A stretch of 64,000 nt of DNA. Origin: Carposina sasakii. Its lineage: Eukaryota > Arthropoda > Insecta > Lepidoptera > Carposinidae. The translations under genes were made by a program, and so were the position numbers. This document shows positions 33,535-44,049 of the stretch, one piece after another; position 1 is the first letter of the stretch, and every line of letters begins with the position of its first letter. The stretch is taken from positions 13,516,001-13,580,000 of the forward strand of contig CP053148.1 in assembly GCA_014607495.2 (NCBI GenBank), read 5' to 3'. The notes under the pieces are model-generated. The model saw nothing but the letters and a program-made list of their open reading frames with translations, was not told the DNA's origin and searched no databases.

Positions 33535-33676
33535 TCGATTCCGGCAGTCACACTTAAACCTAAACCTAATCTTAGTCAGGTCTATCTCTCTCCGTTCTTA
33601 ATAAAAATGGCTGAGAGTGAGAAAGACAGGTGTGACTAATTTTACGTTTAGGTTTAAGTGTGACTGCCGGAATCGA
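33535..33676. mobile_element. Inverted-repeat element with TCGATTCCGGCAGTCACACT ends
   Basis: The outer 36 or so bases (TCGATTCCGGCAGTCACACT...) at 33535 and their complement ending at 33676 match almost perfectly. A weaker inner pair (GGTCTATCTCTCTC / GAGAAAGACAGG) extends the stem. Length about 142; no ORF. Confidence 0.7.
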
Positions 33677-33679
33677 TCA

Positions 33680-34690
33680 TAGTAACAGTCAAAACCTGGC
33701 AACCACAAGTAGGTACGTACCTACTTACATAGGCAGGTAGACCAGGTACTTATAAACCAGCCCTTAAGCTGCTGTCATTGTAAAAAGATGAACACCGCTT
33801 GTACTGCACATTAAATAGGTACCTAGTGTTTCTCTTGTAATGTCGGATTTCATTTTATATGACTAATCCTAATCCTATAAATAAAAAAAAATCCTCTATA
33901 CTTAAATAGGTAAAGTATAATCCTCTTAATTTGTCATACAGGTGTTGAGCATAAATCGATGAAATGAAACAAAGGAGCTTTAAACCATTTATACATTTTT
34001 TTCCTGCGAGTGGCGCCACCTGTGAGCATTTTCCGGAACCATATCATACCAGTTGTTCGCAGACAAGATCATAGATGGCGTTATAGCAAGTAGCAGACAA
34101 CTCTACTACGAAATTGCTTCACCGAGTGCTCGTAATGAACACCCCAAATGGTGCGCCCTGCGAACTGAAAACTCTTGCCATCTTCTAAAAAGGTTTATAC
34201 TTCCACTAGCGCCGCCGCCGGTATAAGATAATAATAAAATTGTGCGTTTCGATTGTTGCAACGGGATAAATAATTTTTAAAGTTTCGATTAAATTCTATA
34301 CAGGTTTATTTTGTATATTGTCAAGTCGACTAATAGGTATACATATACATAATAGCTATACGTTTATCCCGGTAAAATCAACCATTACGGATTCGATGGA
34401 GTTTTTCAAAACTACACATAATAGGCATAGTTAGGTGGTCTCTGTAAAATTTTGTTTTAACACTTGAAACTCTGATTAAATACCTACCTACAACATAATA
34501 TTACACTTTCTTATCGCGTTACCCGACCACTATTACGAGTAAATAGCGGTTAGCGGGCAACACTACACCAAGATGTTTAGACTGTATAAAATCGGTAACA
34601 AAATCTGCTCTTTCCCACCGCAGTCAATAGAAACTAGGAACGAAACCTACTAGGCAGAAATCGAAATTAATACTTGTTTCTAATAAATGT
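33680..34690. other. Stretch without supported gene
   Basis: A segment with TGGCGCCACC and ATGGCGTTATAGC lies at 34008-34100. No coding region supported. Confidence 0.4.
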
Positions 34691-34696
34691 TGTCCT

Positions 34697-34785
34697 GTGC
34701 AGATCCGGGGCTCCACTAGAATTCATTAGCTGCATCTCCTTCCGTGCATGTCCTGTAAGTCGCATGTGTGTGTCGTGCAGTCGAC
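34697..34785 (+). mobile_element. Retroelement fragment related to 61366-61575
   Basis: GATCCGGGGCTCCACTAGAA, GCTGCATCTCCTTCCGTGCA and TGTC match the start of the element at 61375. A MITE follows directly at 34786. Confidence 0.5.
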
Positions 34786-34886
34786 TAAGGGTAAGGACAC
34801 ACGGACTGCAATTCAACTGCAAGTCGACTGCAAAATTGCAGTTCCGATGCAGTTTGCAAAATTGCAGTCCGTGTGTCTTTACCCTA
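34786..34886. mobile_element. 101-bp MITE with AGGGTAAGGACACACGGACT ends
   Basis: Terminal repeats TAAGGGTAAGGACACACGGA (left) and the reverse of TCCGTGTGTCTTTACCCTA (right), with CTGCAA-rich internal palindromes (TGCAATT, TGCAAGTCGACTTGCA-like). No ORF: the two 79-codon frames on opposite strands are mirror artefacts of the palindrome. Confidence 0.75.
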
Positions 34887-34959
34887 AGAAACTCGGGTAA
34901 TCTCACTCTCTAACTTGTACGGTGTGTTGCCAAATTTAGGCATTATGCCACTTCCATTT

Positions 34960-35068
34960 GTTAAGTTGCTGGAAGAAATCTTTTTTTAGAGATAAGCTCA
35001 CCGTTGTACTATTTCTGGTTAAACTTACTGTTTATACTATATATTATGTGTACAATAAAGAATAAGTT
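34960..35068 (+). mobile_element. LINE 3' UTR, GCTGGAAGAAATC...CAATAAAG type
   Basis: GTTGCTGGAAGAAATC, AGAGATAAGCTCACCGTTGT, TATGTGTACAATAAAG. The same arrangement is at 37136-37250. From experience this is the 3' UTR of a common lepidopteran LINE, ending in a polyadenylation signal. Confidence 0.6.
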
Positions 35069-35069
35069 T

Positions 35070-35330
35070 CAATGAGTGATTAACACTATGCTATCAAACT
35101 ACGCCATGCTTTCAAGCTATCAAAAAAGATAGTTACATGGCTGTTACATGGCTGCATGCCTGTATGCATGTCGTGTTATGTGTTTGGGCCCAATATACCA
35201 AATTATAATGACTATATTTTAAAATAATAAACGAACAAGCAAACAAGCGAATGCTGTCACAAACAATTTTTCCAAGTTTTACATGTGGAAAAACTACGCC
35301 CTATCAGACGTTTAGCGAAATACTAGTTCA
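35070..35330. other. Spacer without supported feature
   Basis: AT-rich, with short direct repeats (GTTACATGGCTG twice near 35131-35155). Nothing else. Confidence 0.35.
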
Positions 35331-35331
35331 A

Positions 35332-35575
35332 AGATTTTGATCTTGGGTATGGAAAGAATGGATGGAAGACGATTAACATAAGAGATTAATAATTTTAAGA
35401 GATATATATGGCTAAAGTGAATGGCAATGCTGGGAGAGGTCGCTCTAGACGAACCTACATAGATAGATAGGGGATGTGCCTAAAAAAAGGGATAGTCAAG
35501 AGCACCCGAAACCGGCGAGCATGTATGAAGAATTTAATGAATGTGGATGAGGCGAAAGAGGTATGTTTGGAACCC
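35332..35575 (+). pseudogene. LINE ORF2 C-terminal fragment, RGR.RRTYID type
   Basis: From 35408 one frame reads MAKVNGNAGRGRSRRTYID, a TAG at 35468-35470, then KKGIVKSTRNRRACMKNLMN and VDEAKEVCLE. The upstream part (RMDGRRLT near 35355) is in another frame. The same protein end, with KWRSV.SAYP following, is found at 24281-24396 and 40803-40990. This is the Arg-rich tail after the RT domain of a non-LTR element; the clade is not determined. It is truncated at both ends. Confidence 0.72.
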
Positions 35576-35841
35576 CTAGGTCCACTAAGATCCATTGTAA
35601 AAATCCATTGATGAATCTTTTTACACTTTTATGTCCACTTTAATCCTCGATCCTAGAATATTTGCAAAATGGATTTTTTAGAACCAACATGTGTATTAAA
35701 ATCCATTATAAAGCCACATCTACAGTAGCCATTTTCAATAAATGAAAGTCTATAAAACCAAACAAGCTTTAATTATCTATAACCTCTTTTAACAAAAAAA
35801 AACCTTGTCTCAGATAACTGTGCTGTGCTTCTGCAGTGAGG

Positions 35842-36013
35842 AAACATTGTTAAGAAACTTTAACAATCTATGAGGTATTGAACTAAACTATCTGGAAAAA
35901 AATAAATAAACTCCATCATTACCCTAAAGGTTGTAATGATGGAGTTTATTTATTTTTTTCCAGATAGTTTAGTTCAATACCTCATAGATTGTTAAAGTTT
36001 CTTAACAATGTTT
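35842..36013. repeat. Perfect palindrome: 80-bp arms, 12-base spacer
   Basis: The arms 35842-35921 and 35934-36013 are identical reverse complements over all 80 bases as I read them, including a run of seven A against seven T. The spacer is CCCTAAAGGTTG. There is no ORF and no obvious target duplication. An RNA copy would form an almost perfect 80-bp duplex. It may be a very young fold-back element, a hairpin-siRNA source, or a local inverted duplication. Confidence 0.88.
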
Positions 36014-36014
36014 G

Positions 36015-37130
36015 GATTTCCAAAAACAACATCTCCATAGTACTTTCCCAGGGTTCCATAGAAAAAAATGATCGTAACCTTACAAAGAATAGGATGTATT
36101 AAAAAAACAACGTTATCTTTTTACACCCTGTATGTATATAGACAATTAGTTATCTGAATGATTCAGCCGGCGAAGTTAAAAAAGAAGATTGCATGTGTCA
36201 CCCGCTTTATTTTTATAATGGACACTAATAAATGGAAATTATTTAAATTGGACCACGGCGTCTGAAACAGTTCTCTGGACCAACTATTTTCACAGTTGGA
36301 ACACGACCCCTAGCGGAGGTCCACTGTCCAACTAATTGGACTGAACAGTTGGGACATGTGACCCGAAAGGGATATGCCATACATTTTTCTGTCAAATGTC
36401 ATATTTAAATCAAGTCTAACTTTAGGCGCTCTTTTGTAATAACACGGTTGTTTTCTTATAGCAAGTTTACATATGCATGTTCTACTTATGTCAACTACGA
36501 CAACAATTAACACAGCTTATCATACTAAAGCAAGCTATAGCCAGTTCCTATAGTTAATGCTCAGATTAAATTAAACGCGGCTCAATCCCATCCACAGAAT
36601 TTCATTAGGAAATCATGTAAAGTATGTTCATCCAAACTAAACTACGAAAACTGGACGAAGCGAGGGCGTGCCTCTCTCTAGTTTAATATAGATACGAATG
36701 TGGCGTCCATATGTCCACGGCACATGATACACACCTTAATTATCATTAAAACAAACTAGGACAAAAAGTCTAATTAGCGTAGTTAAATGAAATGAGTTTC
36801 AAACTTTGTTTGTAGAAACCTTTTTGTAACAAAGTCACTACAAAATATAATAAAACGAAGCGAGAGAGGGCAACGTTCGTATCTAATAAAATAATTCCTA
36901 TTGAAGCATCAAAGGCTCTTTCAATTTCAACGGAAAATGGAAGCTGAGCAAGAACTATACTCTCATACCTACAAGTAGAGTGGCTGTCTGTGATTTCGAA
37001 ATAAAGGCTTATTCCCATAGCTCAAGCTAGGTATTAAAGTCGCGCTCCCACTAGGATACTAACTAGACAATGAACGATTTTCTGAAAAGAAACAGTAAAA
37101 GTTGTTACCCTCTGTTTGTTAATAATTTCT
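36015..37130. other. Stretch without supported gene
   Basis: At 36115-36133 TTTTTACACCCTGTATG resembles one end of the TA-flanked MITE at 41241-41500. Otherwise nothing recognised. Confidence 0.4.
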
Positions 37131-37135
37131 CTTTA

Positions 37136-37250
37136 CTTGCTTGGCTTGCTGGAAGAGATCTCTTGTAGAGATAAGTTTGCCATTGTACTTGCATCGGTTC
37201 TTTATCTTGTTTTATATTTTTTGTGTATGCGCAATAATATAAAAAATACA
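37136..37250 (+). mobile_element. LINE 3' UTR, GCTGGAAGAGATC type
   Basis: CTTGGCTTGCTGGAAGAGAT, AGAGATAAGTTTGCCATTGT, then a T-rich part and GCAATAATATAAAAAATAC. Homologous to 34960-35068, 2.2 kb upstream in the same orientation. Confidence 0.65.
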
Positions 37251-37354
37251 AATTTGGAATTAAACCCGTGTTGTCCCCCAACACGCAGCTAAAGACAAAA
37301 TATAGCAAAAGGATTACAAAATATCAATCTGTTTTTTGTCCTTTTAATTACTGA

Positions 37355-37550
37355 TCCTTACTAATATTACAAATACGAAACTAACTCTGTTTTGTCTGTC
37401 TGTCAACTTTCACGCTAAAACTACTGAACCGATGTAAATGGAATTTGGCACAGAGGACGGACATTTTATCCCGGGAAAACATTGTTAATTTCGACAGTTT
37501 GTTTTTTTCTGCAGTCCAGGCAGAACGACGAAGTCGGGGGCATCCACTAG
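37355..37550 (+). mobile_element. Helitron-like element, A|TC...CTAG|T
   Basis: Starts A|TCCTTACTAATATTAC, contains TGTCTGTCTGTC, CTACTGAACCGATGTAAATG, TTATCCCGGGAAAAC and TTTTTTTCTGCAGTCCAGGC, and ends GGCATCCACTAG|T. Both ends fit the Helitron rule (5' TC, 3' CTAG, inserted between A and T). Confidence 0.75.
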
Positions 37551-37554
37551 TCAA

Positions 37555-38000
37555 AAATGAGTGCGAATTTAATTCCATTTTGTGTGACTCCTACATTTAT
37601 AAATTGGAATCTGCTGGTCTGTTAAGGTTCTGGACAGGTTTAAATAGATTTTCTGCTGCCAAAGTCATACAATAGTAGGTATAAATATGCTTTAAAACAG
37701 TTTGTTTTTTTAAACCCAGTCCTATGAATTTTAATTGAACCAAGATTATTGAATTCAAATTTCAATTTACTCGTAGCAGTACTTACCTACAGAATAGCTA
37801 GTTATTGATCTAGAATAGATTAGATTAATCCAGTTTCTAGGTATTCTATTGCCCTTAGCAACTATTTGCTTCGCTCTCGGATAACTGAAATTATATTACG
37901 TAAACAAAGCTAGGTATGCCTAGGCCTGTTGGATATGAATTTATTGGGTCCGTTATGATAGCGTACACAAGAGCTATGTATATCGAGTTGGTTACTATGC
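37555..38000. other. Stretch without supported gene
   Basis: No feature supported before the Jockey fragment, although decayed Jockey sequence may begin somewhat earlier than called. Confidence 0.35.
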
Positions 38001-38001
38001 C

Positions 38002-38424
38002 ATTATTAAAGCTATGTGTGCCCTGAGTCCAATCCTAAACAGAATGAGCAAATTAAGTAGTGAAACAAAATTGCGTATATACGCATCATTGATTAGACCA
38101 TGCCTTACATATGCTGCCCCAGTATAGAGCAGCACTTGTATCTCCAACTGAAATAAAATCCAAGTCGTTCAAAACAAAGTATTAAAAATTGCATTTAATA
38201 CTCCCTTCTACACAAACTTGCGTAACCTCCACAATAGCATAAAATTCCCACTACTTAAAGATTTTATAATAAAAGTCACAAGGAAGTTATTTCTAAGCAA
38301 AATTCCCCTTCATTCTAATAACCTTATTTCTAAACTAGGAAAGTCCCGTAGTCATAACTTATCATATACCGATAAATACCGAACGTATCGATTACCCCAT
38401 CACTATTTACTACATGATGCCTAA
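38002..38424 (+). pseudogene. Jockey-type reverse transcriptase, C-terminal fragment
   Basis: Frame 1 reads through ALSPILNRMSKLSSETKLRI, YASLIRPCLTYAAPV, IQVVQNKVLKIAFNTPFYTN, LRNLHNSIKFPLLKDF and a basic end, with TAA after about 140 codons at 38422-38424. LLNR.S.L....K..IY..LIRP.LTYA.P.W and the QN..LR.I..P motif are hallmarks of the C-terminal domain of Jockey-clade LINE ORF2. Stops lie at 38125-38127 (TAG, where Trp is usual) and 38149-38151 (TGA). The RT core is missing; a dead 5'-truncated copy. Confidence 0.87.
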
Positions 38425-38885
38425 AGTCGTAATGCTCACAGCCAGCTGTTCCTATTGTGTCACACCGTCGGATAAATAACAAAAATACCCTCTAATATAT
38501 TTATATTTTTGATATTTTATAAATTATGCTTGCTTAAACAACCTTATTATAAATTACCCACTAAGTAGTAATTATAAATCACAATGGTCTAGTGTTTTGG
38601 AACGAATACCTACCAAATTGGTACTTAAGTATGTAACAAATGCACAACACACTTAATTGTGCATACCTATTTACTTTCGACGTTAACTTATTTCAACCAG
38701 ATGTTTGAATAGAAATGTAAGTAGTATTACAAATAGATCTAGTTATAAGTTTATGTAAAGGTGCCTCCAACCTAATAAACAAATAATAATTTACGTTAAT
38801 GTCACTTAGATTAAGCTCTGAGATGCTCGTGTACTAGGTAGTTATTCTAAATAAAGAACTTATCAAAACAAAACAAACAAAACTA
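38425..38885 (+). mobile_element. Probable 3' UTR of the Jockey fragment
   Basis: Non-coding DNA that leads from the Jockey stop to AATAAAGAACTTATC and an A-rich (AAAAC)n end at 38862-38885. This fits the 3' UTR, poly(A) signal and tail of the same element, but the link is inferred from order only. Confidence 0.45.
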
Positions 38886-38889
38886 TGCC

Positions 38890-39350
38890 ATTAAACTCTG
38901 TGTAAATACTGCCTAATTAAATATAAATAAAAAAAATAAAAAAACTCTTCCTCTTTAGTCAAGGAAATAAACACCATTTTCACTATGTACGCTGGCGTCA
39001 CGATCAAGCTAGCGTACACATGGCCGTACTCGAAAACGGCTAATTGTTAAACAACAGAGTTTACACACAAAAATAGTTCTCTAATACTTCTCCCGCTATG
39101 CAAAATTTCATAACGATTGCTCTTGTAGGAACAGAGATATTGAACAAGACTTTTCAATGACATTGGGAGCTGGCTTTATGGCAGCGTACACATCATAGTT
39201 CTTAGGGAACTTTTCTTTTAATAAATTCTATTATGTATTACTAGTGCGTGAAATTCTGCCTCCATTAGTGTAAATACTTAATGCGAATTAGCAGTAGAAT
39301 AATTTAAAATAACGGACCAGAATTTATTTATTCCGCAAATCTAAATAGAT
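38890..39350. other. Stretch without supported gene
   Basis: A further A-rich run (AATAAAAAAAATAAAAAAAC) at 38926-38943 may be another retroelement tail. Nothing else. Confidence 0.4.
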
Positions 39351-39354
39351 ACAT

Positions 39355-39425
39355 ACCTATACATATAGGCATTCCCATTTTCCCCCGAATAGGTTGGGCA
39401 GAAGTGTCCAATTTACATACACATT
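39355..39425 (-). mobile_element. LINE 3' tail, GCCCAACTTCTTTGGGG family
   Basis: ACATACCTATACATATAGGC, TTTCCCCCGAATAGGTTGGG, CAGAAGTGTCCAATTTACA: a reverse copy of 19590-19678, truncated. Confidence 0.55.
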
Positions 39426-39429
39426 TTCA

Positions 39430-39775
39430 AATCTAATTAGATAAAACAATATTTTTTTTATGAAAGATGGTGTAAGTATAATCATTTATTATAGAAATCC
39501 GTATTGTATAAGGGGTTGAACTACGAGTATGATCTGGCACATTAGGCGAGAAACTTCCCCGTAACTGGGGAGTAACAGTGAACTTCCTATGGCTGAAAAT
39601 ATTAGATGATTAAAAAAAGAAGTACCTATTTGTAGTTATAATCGACCTGTAATCGACCTAGTCTTGACGTACCTATCCTAATTTTCCTTCATCCTACATT
39701 TACTTATTAGATATAACATCACAATGTCGCGCAATGTCACCTGCCAACACCCGTGACATCATGGAGAAAGGATAA
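39430..39775. other. Stretch without supported gene
   Basis: No feature supported. Confidence 0.35.
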
Positions 39776-39777
39776 AA

Positions 39778-40125
39778 TATACAGGTGTTTTTTGGTCGTC
39801 GACGTTCCCGAATACTACGGAATCTCCTCATCATCACGATCATTTTTCTCCATGGAAGCATACCTGGAAAATGACTGGTTCCCAATATATTAGGGTCCAA
39901 AGTTGAGTAAATAGAACGCGTTTTTTTTTTTTTTTTGCAAAAATGCACATAGACGCGTGTAACATTTTTTCACAGAAAATAATTAAAATGTGGCTATAAG
40001 AAAACTAACACAAACACGGGATACTATAAATTCCGCCCGATCAAGAAATAAAAATTATAATTTTTTTAAATTACGTCATTTCCCAACAATTTTTTTGGCA
40101 TAAACTTACTTTATTTGATGTATAG
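39778..40125. repeat. Dispersed repeat, copy 1 of a 345-bp direct pair
   Basis: Homologous over its full length and in the same orientation to 45055-45398: ACGTTCCCGAA, AATCTCCTCATCATCACGAT, CATTTTTCTCC, AGCATACCTGG, TATTAGGGTCCAAAGTTGAG, TAAATAGA, GGCATAAACTTACTTT. A T15-type run replaces a shorter T run. It has no ORF. Class unknown. Confidence 0.75.
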
Positions 40126-40129
40126 ACAA

Positions 40130-40800
40130 ATGTCTTTTAGTCGGCACGTGGAATCAAAGCATATACAACATATTCGACCACGAAGGAAAGACAAGGGGAG
40201 ATGCAATAATCCATACATGTATACTGCCAACGTAGCCTATACAACTCAATTTATTAACATTACTTTCGATCTACCCTTTTTTCTACCTTTCTCTTTATTA
40301 TTTTACCAACGTTTTGTTTTCTTGCGTCACTGTATCTACGAGATACGAGTGAACAGCATATACGAGTACTAAGCATTAAACTTCTGTCCACGTACACGGC
40401 AGCGTTATACCTACTACAATTTTAATCAATTCTGTTCATTTTTTCCTGTGTAAAACATTGTTAACGTATTATGTTTGTGTGTTGCAGAGTATATTTCATA
40501 TCTTTATCTTGACAATTGTCTCACCAAATCTACCGCGCCGCCGCCGCCCCGTCATCCACGTATAATTAGCGATACCTACTACAATATTTATCAACGAACG
40601 TTGCCGCGTTGTTAGGCCACCTCCTTCTTGTCCATCCTTCATGTGCTCTACAGACTATTGTTACCTAGTCATGTCCATAGAGATTCATGTCCGAATGCTG
40701 AACGATCATGGCTGTAGCACACTTGAGCAGTTGCAACACAGACATCTAATTAAGCCTCTATTACGAGTGCGAATTATGAGTCGGTAAAATTAAATTTTGG
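40130..40800. other. Stretch without supported gene
   Basis: A CG-rich spot (CCGCGCCGCCGCCGCCCCGT) lies at 40532-40551. No gene supported. Confidence 0.4.
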
Positions 40801-40802
40801 AA

Positions 40803-40990
40803 CATACATACATACATAATCTCACGCTTACTCGTATATCCCATAGGGATAGGCAGAGACTACAGATCTACATTTAGTACCTACGTTCCAAACATACCTC
40901 TTTCGCCTTATCCACTTTCATTAAATTCTTCACACATGCTCGCCAGTTTCCGGTGCCCTTGACTAGCCCTATTTTTAGCACATCCCCAAT
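40803..40990 (-). mobile_element. LINE 3' end coding CLER and SAYP motifs
   Basis: On the minus strand the frame reads NWRACVKNLMKVDKAKEVCL and ER; after a small insertion comes the sequence for SVVSAYPYGI, and then CGTGAGATTATGTATGTATG. It is homologous to 35408-35575 and 24281-24396. A truncated dead copy. Confidence 0.72.
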
Positions 40991-40994
40991 TTAA

Positions 40995-41235
40995 AATTTT
41001 GAAAAAGATAGATAGTTAGAAAGTGAGGATTACCCGCAGGCCTACTTCCAAGCTTCTACCCAGGAACAACGACAGGTAAGCCAGATACAGCCTGCCTCTG
41101 TCTCTTTGACTCTATTGGTCATTCGGATTCCCCACACAACTGCAAGAATGTGAGCTCGTGCAATGCTCTATATGCAGTAATGTGGGACTATCTGAAAGCG
41201 AATATTTGGACGTAGTGCCGGACATATAGTATAAT
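40995..41235. other. Spacer without supported feature
   Basis: Nothing recognised. Confidence 0.35.
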
Positions 41236-41240
41236 GTATA

Positions 41241-41500
41241 CAGGGTGTAACAAAAAGGGTATATTAAGCGAAAAGCTATATGAACAGCCCACTGTAGAGA
41301 ACTTATCCACAAAATTTGAGACCAGAAATCACATGTTTATTTTTCCGGATAGTATGGAGAATTTTTAAATATCTCAGGAAATTTCATACAATCTTGAAAA
41401 ATAAAAATGTGATTTCGAATCTTAAATTTTGTAGATAGGTTCTCTATGGTGGGCTATTTACATAGCTTTTCGCTTAACATACCCTTTTTGTTACACCCTG
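41241..41500. mobile_element. MITE with CAGGGTGTAAC ends and TA duplication
   Basis: The terminal repeats CAGGGTGTAACAAAAAGGGT (left) and its complement (right) extend to about 75 bases with mismatches. TA flanks both ends (41239-41240, 41501-41502). TA duplication and CAGGGTG-type ends fit a Tc1/mariner-type non-autonomous element. No ORF. Confidence 0.82.
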
Positions 41501-41504
41501 TATA

Positions 41505-41930
41505 TTATAGTAGTACGAGTATATGGAATAGTTCGACGAAAACTACTCGGAATGTTTTCAAGAATTTCGGTCGGACGTATTAGTACTCTATAAAACAGGT
41601 GCAAAGGAACACTGCAACAAGGCACGAACACACTAAAACTAACTAAAATAACGCCAGATAACAAAAAGTAAAAGACACCCCTGACTTATTTCGTCACTTT
41701 TTAAGGATGTTAGGTAATGTCGATATCTCAACAGAATTATTTGTATGAGAATCATACTTGGTCTGTGATGTAATACACATTGAGCCGAACATTGGACTGT
41801 ACCATGCCTAAGAGATGAATTTAGACCGGTACGTGAAAGTTTTTACAGTACATAATTTGTGTACCGCCCGGACCCGACTACTGCCTACCACACATACTCG
41901 TACTCGTACCACGCCTCGGACACAACTTTT
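41505..41930. other. Stretch without supported gene
   Basis: No feature supported; the frame at 41815-42171 runs into the Helitron-like element. Confidence 0.35.
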
Positions 41931-41935
41931 ATATA

Positions 41936-42184
41936 CTAGTGGACTCCATCCGCGTGGACTACAGAAAAAAAACAAAATGTCGAAATTATCCGAGATAAAA
42001 ACATTTTCTCGGGATAACAAGAAGCCTATATGTAAAGTGGGACCTGTCACAATATATTTCTTGAAAACTGCATCGAAATCGGTTCAGCCGTTTCTGAGAT
42101 TAGCGTGCACAAACGTACAGACAAACAGACTAAAATTCCAAAAATCATTCTTTTGGATACTATTGCGTTAATAAAGGTATCTTA
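41936..42184 (-). mobile_element. Helitron-like element, 5'-truncated
   Basis: Minus-strand homologue of 42230-42575. Its 3' end CACTAG|T lies at 41936-41939. It contains CCCGAGAAAATGTTTTTATC, GTCCCACTTTACATATAGGC and GCTGAACCGATTTCGATGCA. Homology stops near the GGTATCTT at 42184, so the first 80 or so bases of the family are missing. Confidence 0.75.
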
Positions 42185-42229
42185 ATTCTTAACTCTTAAT
42201 TATAAACAACATGTTTGAAGAGTGAATTA

Positions 42230-42575
42230 TCTATTTATTATACATATAATAAAAATGTAACGGATCGCTGCCTGTACATGGAAGATATATGAGAAAAAAT
42301 ATTATAGGAGACCTTTATCAACGCAATAGTACCCAAAACAAAAAATTTTGGAATTTTTGTCTGTTTGTCGGTTTGTCTGTTTGTCTGTGCGTTTGTGCAC
42401 GCTAATCTCAGAAACGGCTGAACCGATTTCGATGCAGTTTTCAGGAATATATTGTTACAGGTCCCACTTAACATATAGGCTACTTTTTATCCCGGGAAAA
42501 TGTTTTTATCCCGGATAATTTCGACATTTTGTTTTTTCTGTAGTCCACGCGGACGAAGTCGCGGGCGTCCACTAG
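42230..42575 (+). mobile_element. Helitron-like element, full length
   Basis: A|TCTATTTATTATACATAT starts the element and GGCGTCCACTAG|T ends it (346 bases). Landmarks in order: ATAATAAAAATGTAACGGAT, TGTACATGGAAGATATATGA, TTATCAACGCAATAG, (TGTC/TGTT)n, GCACGCTAATCTCAGAAACG, ACATATAGGCTACTTTTTAT, CCCGGATAATTTCGACATTT, and the GC-rich GTCCACGCGGACGAAGTCGC just before the end. No ORF: non-autonomous. Confidence 0.82.
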
Positions 42576-42579
42576 TAGC

Positions 42580-43885
42580 GAATACATTGCTTTAATGAAC
42601 TAATGACATCAGCGGTTCAATACATTACTATAAATTAGTAGATGATTGAAAGATTCATACTTGACACAGATTCATAAAACATCCGATCCATCTTCAAACG
42701 ATTGTGAAATAGCATTCAAATAGAGAAAGTTTACCCATACTAAGGACTTGATTGACGTAATTGTAAAACAATAGCCCATCGAAGTCCCGCAGATTTTCAT
42801 GGAACTAAACAAGATTGTCGAAACAGTATTTGATTCGCAAAGACACTAGAGCCTACCTACGTCAGATGATGTATTTGATTGTCTCAAATTCAATTTACGT
42901 ACCAATTTACTGCCTACATTATGTTTTGTAAACAATTCGGCGCTTTGGAATTAATTCGGCAATAAGATTCAAACTATAATACACGGAATGGTGTTCAATC
43001 AAAAACGGAAAGGTGGCGTTGCCATATCAGGTTGTAATGTGCAAAGACCGTAATTGACTTAGCCTAATGAACTAGCCGATAAGCCCCTGGTTCAGACCTC
43101 AGTGGCTGTATCTACCTTATACTAGTAGTCGAGCACGGCTATTGAGTGCCTTGCCTACTTCCAATTTAATTTGTCGAGTACCAGGCGCGCTTATGCAGTC
43201 TAACGTCTACCATTTGGGCTTTGCACTCAAACATGGGAAGAAGATAACCAAAGTTTTGAATGGATGTGTGAACGACAAATACGAGTAGCGAGATAACTGT
43301 AGACATTAATGAAATAAAAATACATACTTAATTATATTATGTACACCACCGATCTCAAGTACATGGGCACTATGGTAGGTATATAGAAAATCTATTTAAA
43401 ATAACTGTTAGGCTAGGAAATATATTTAGTTTATCACCTTTGTCCCTTTTATCAAGTACGTAGGTATGTATATATAATTATTATAGTACGTGTACATCTT
43501 TATGTGTCATCGATATTTTAAGTATTAAAACACTTTCAATAAGAAATCCACAGAAACTAGTCTAAAAATACATCCCAAAGTTCTTTAACGAAGTATCCCT
43601 TGTGTATAGTTGAACAGACATTAATAGCCTCTTCGGCGATTGTGAACAACTGTATAGCAAACAATATCAAAGGCCCCTGTTTTTACGTATATACAAAGAT
43701 TCTCTTTTATAGACCAAAATATTCCATAATATCTTGCGTAGGAAACGGATAAAGCTTTGAGTTTTACAACAACTATTTATTTGATCCACAATCCAATGCT
43801 AGATATGTCGTAGGAGATTTGTTTTGAATACATCAAAGCATCCTCTCCACAGAGCTCAGCACGTTTAGCTCGTGCTTGGTTATTT
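42580..43885. other. Stretch without supported gene
   Basis: A small hairpin (AGCACG.TTTAGCT.CGTGCT) lies at 43858-43877. No gene supported. Confidence 0.4.
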
Positions 43886-43887
43886 CA

Positions 43888-44045
43888 ACAGTTCGATTTC
43901 GATGCTGTTTTCATGAATATATTGTGATAGGTCCTACTTAACATATAGGCTACTTTTTATCCCGGGAAAATGTTTTTATCCCGTATAATTTCGACATTTA
44001 GTTTTTTCTGTAGTCCACGCGGACGAAGTCGCAGGCGTCCACTAG
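43888..44045 (+). mobile_element. Helitron-like element, 5'-truncated
   Basis: GTTCGATTTCGATGCTGTTT, ACATATAGGCTACTTTTTAT, GTAGTCCACGCGGACGAAGT, ending GGCGTCCACTAG|T at 44045. Confidence 0.75.
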
Positions 44046-44049
44046 TAAC

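Noticed and set aside
34667..34913. Two 79-codon frames on opposite strands over the same DNA
   Set aside because: Mirror translations of the palindromic MITE at 34786-34886.
41815..42171. Plus-strand frame of 118 codons
   Set aside because: Two thirds of it is the antisense of a Helitron-like element; no domain.
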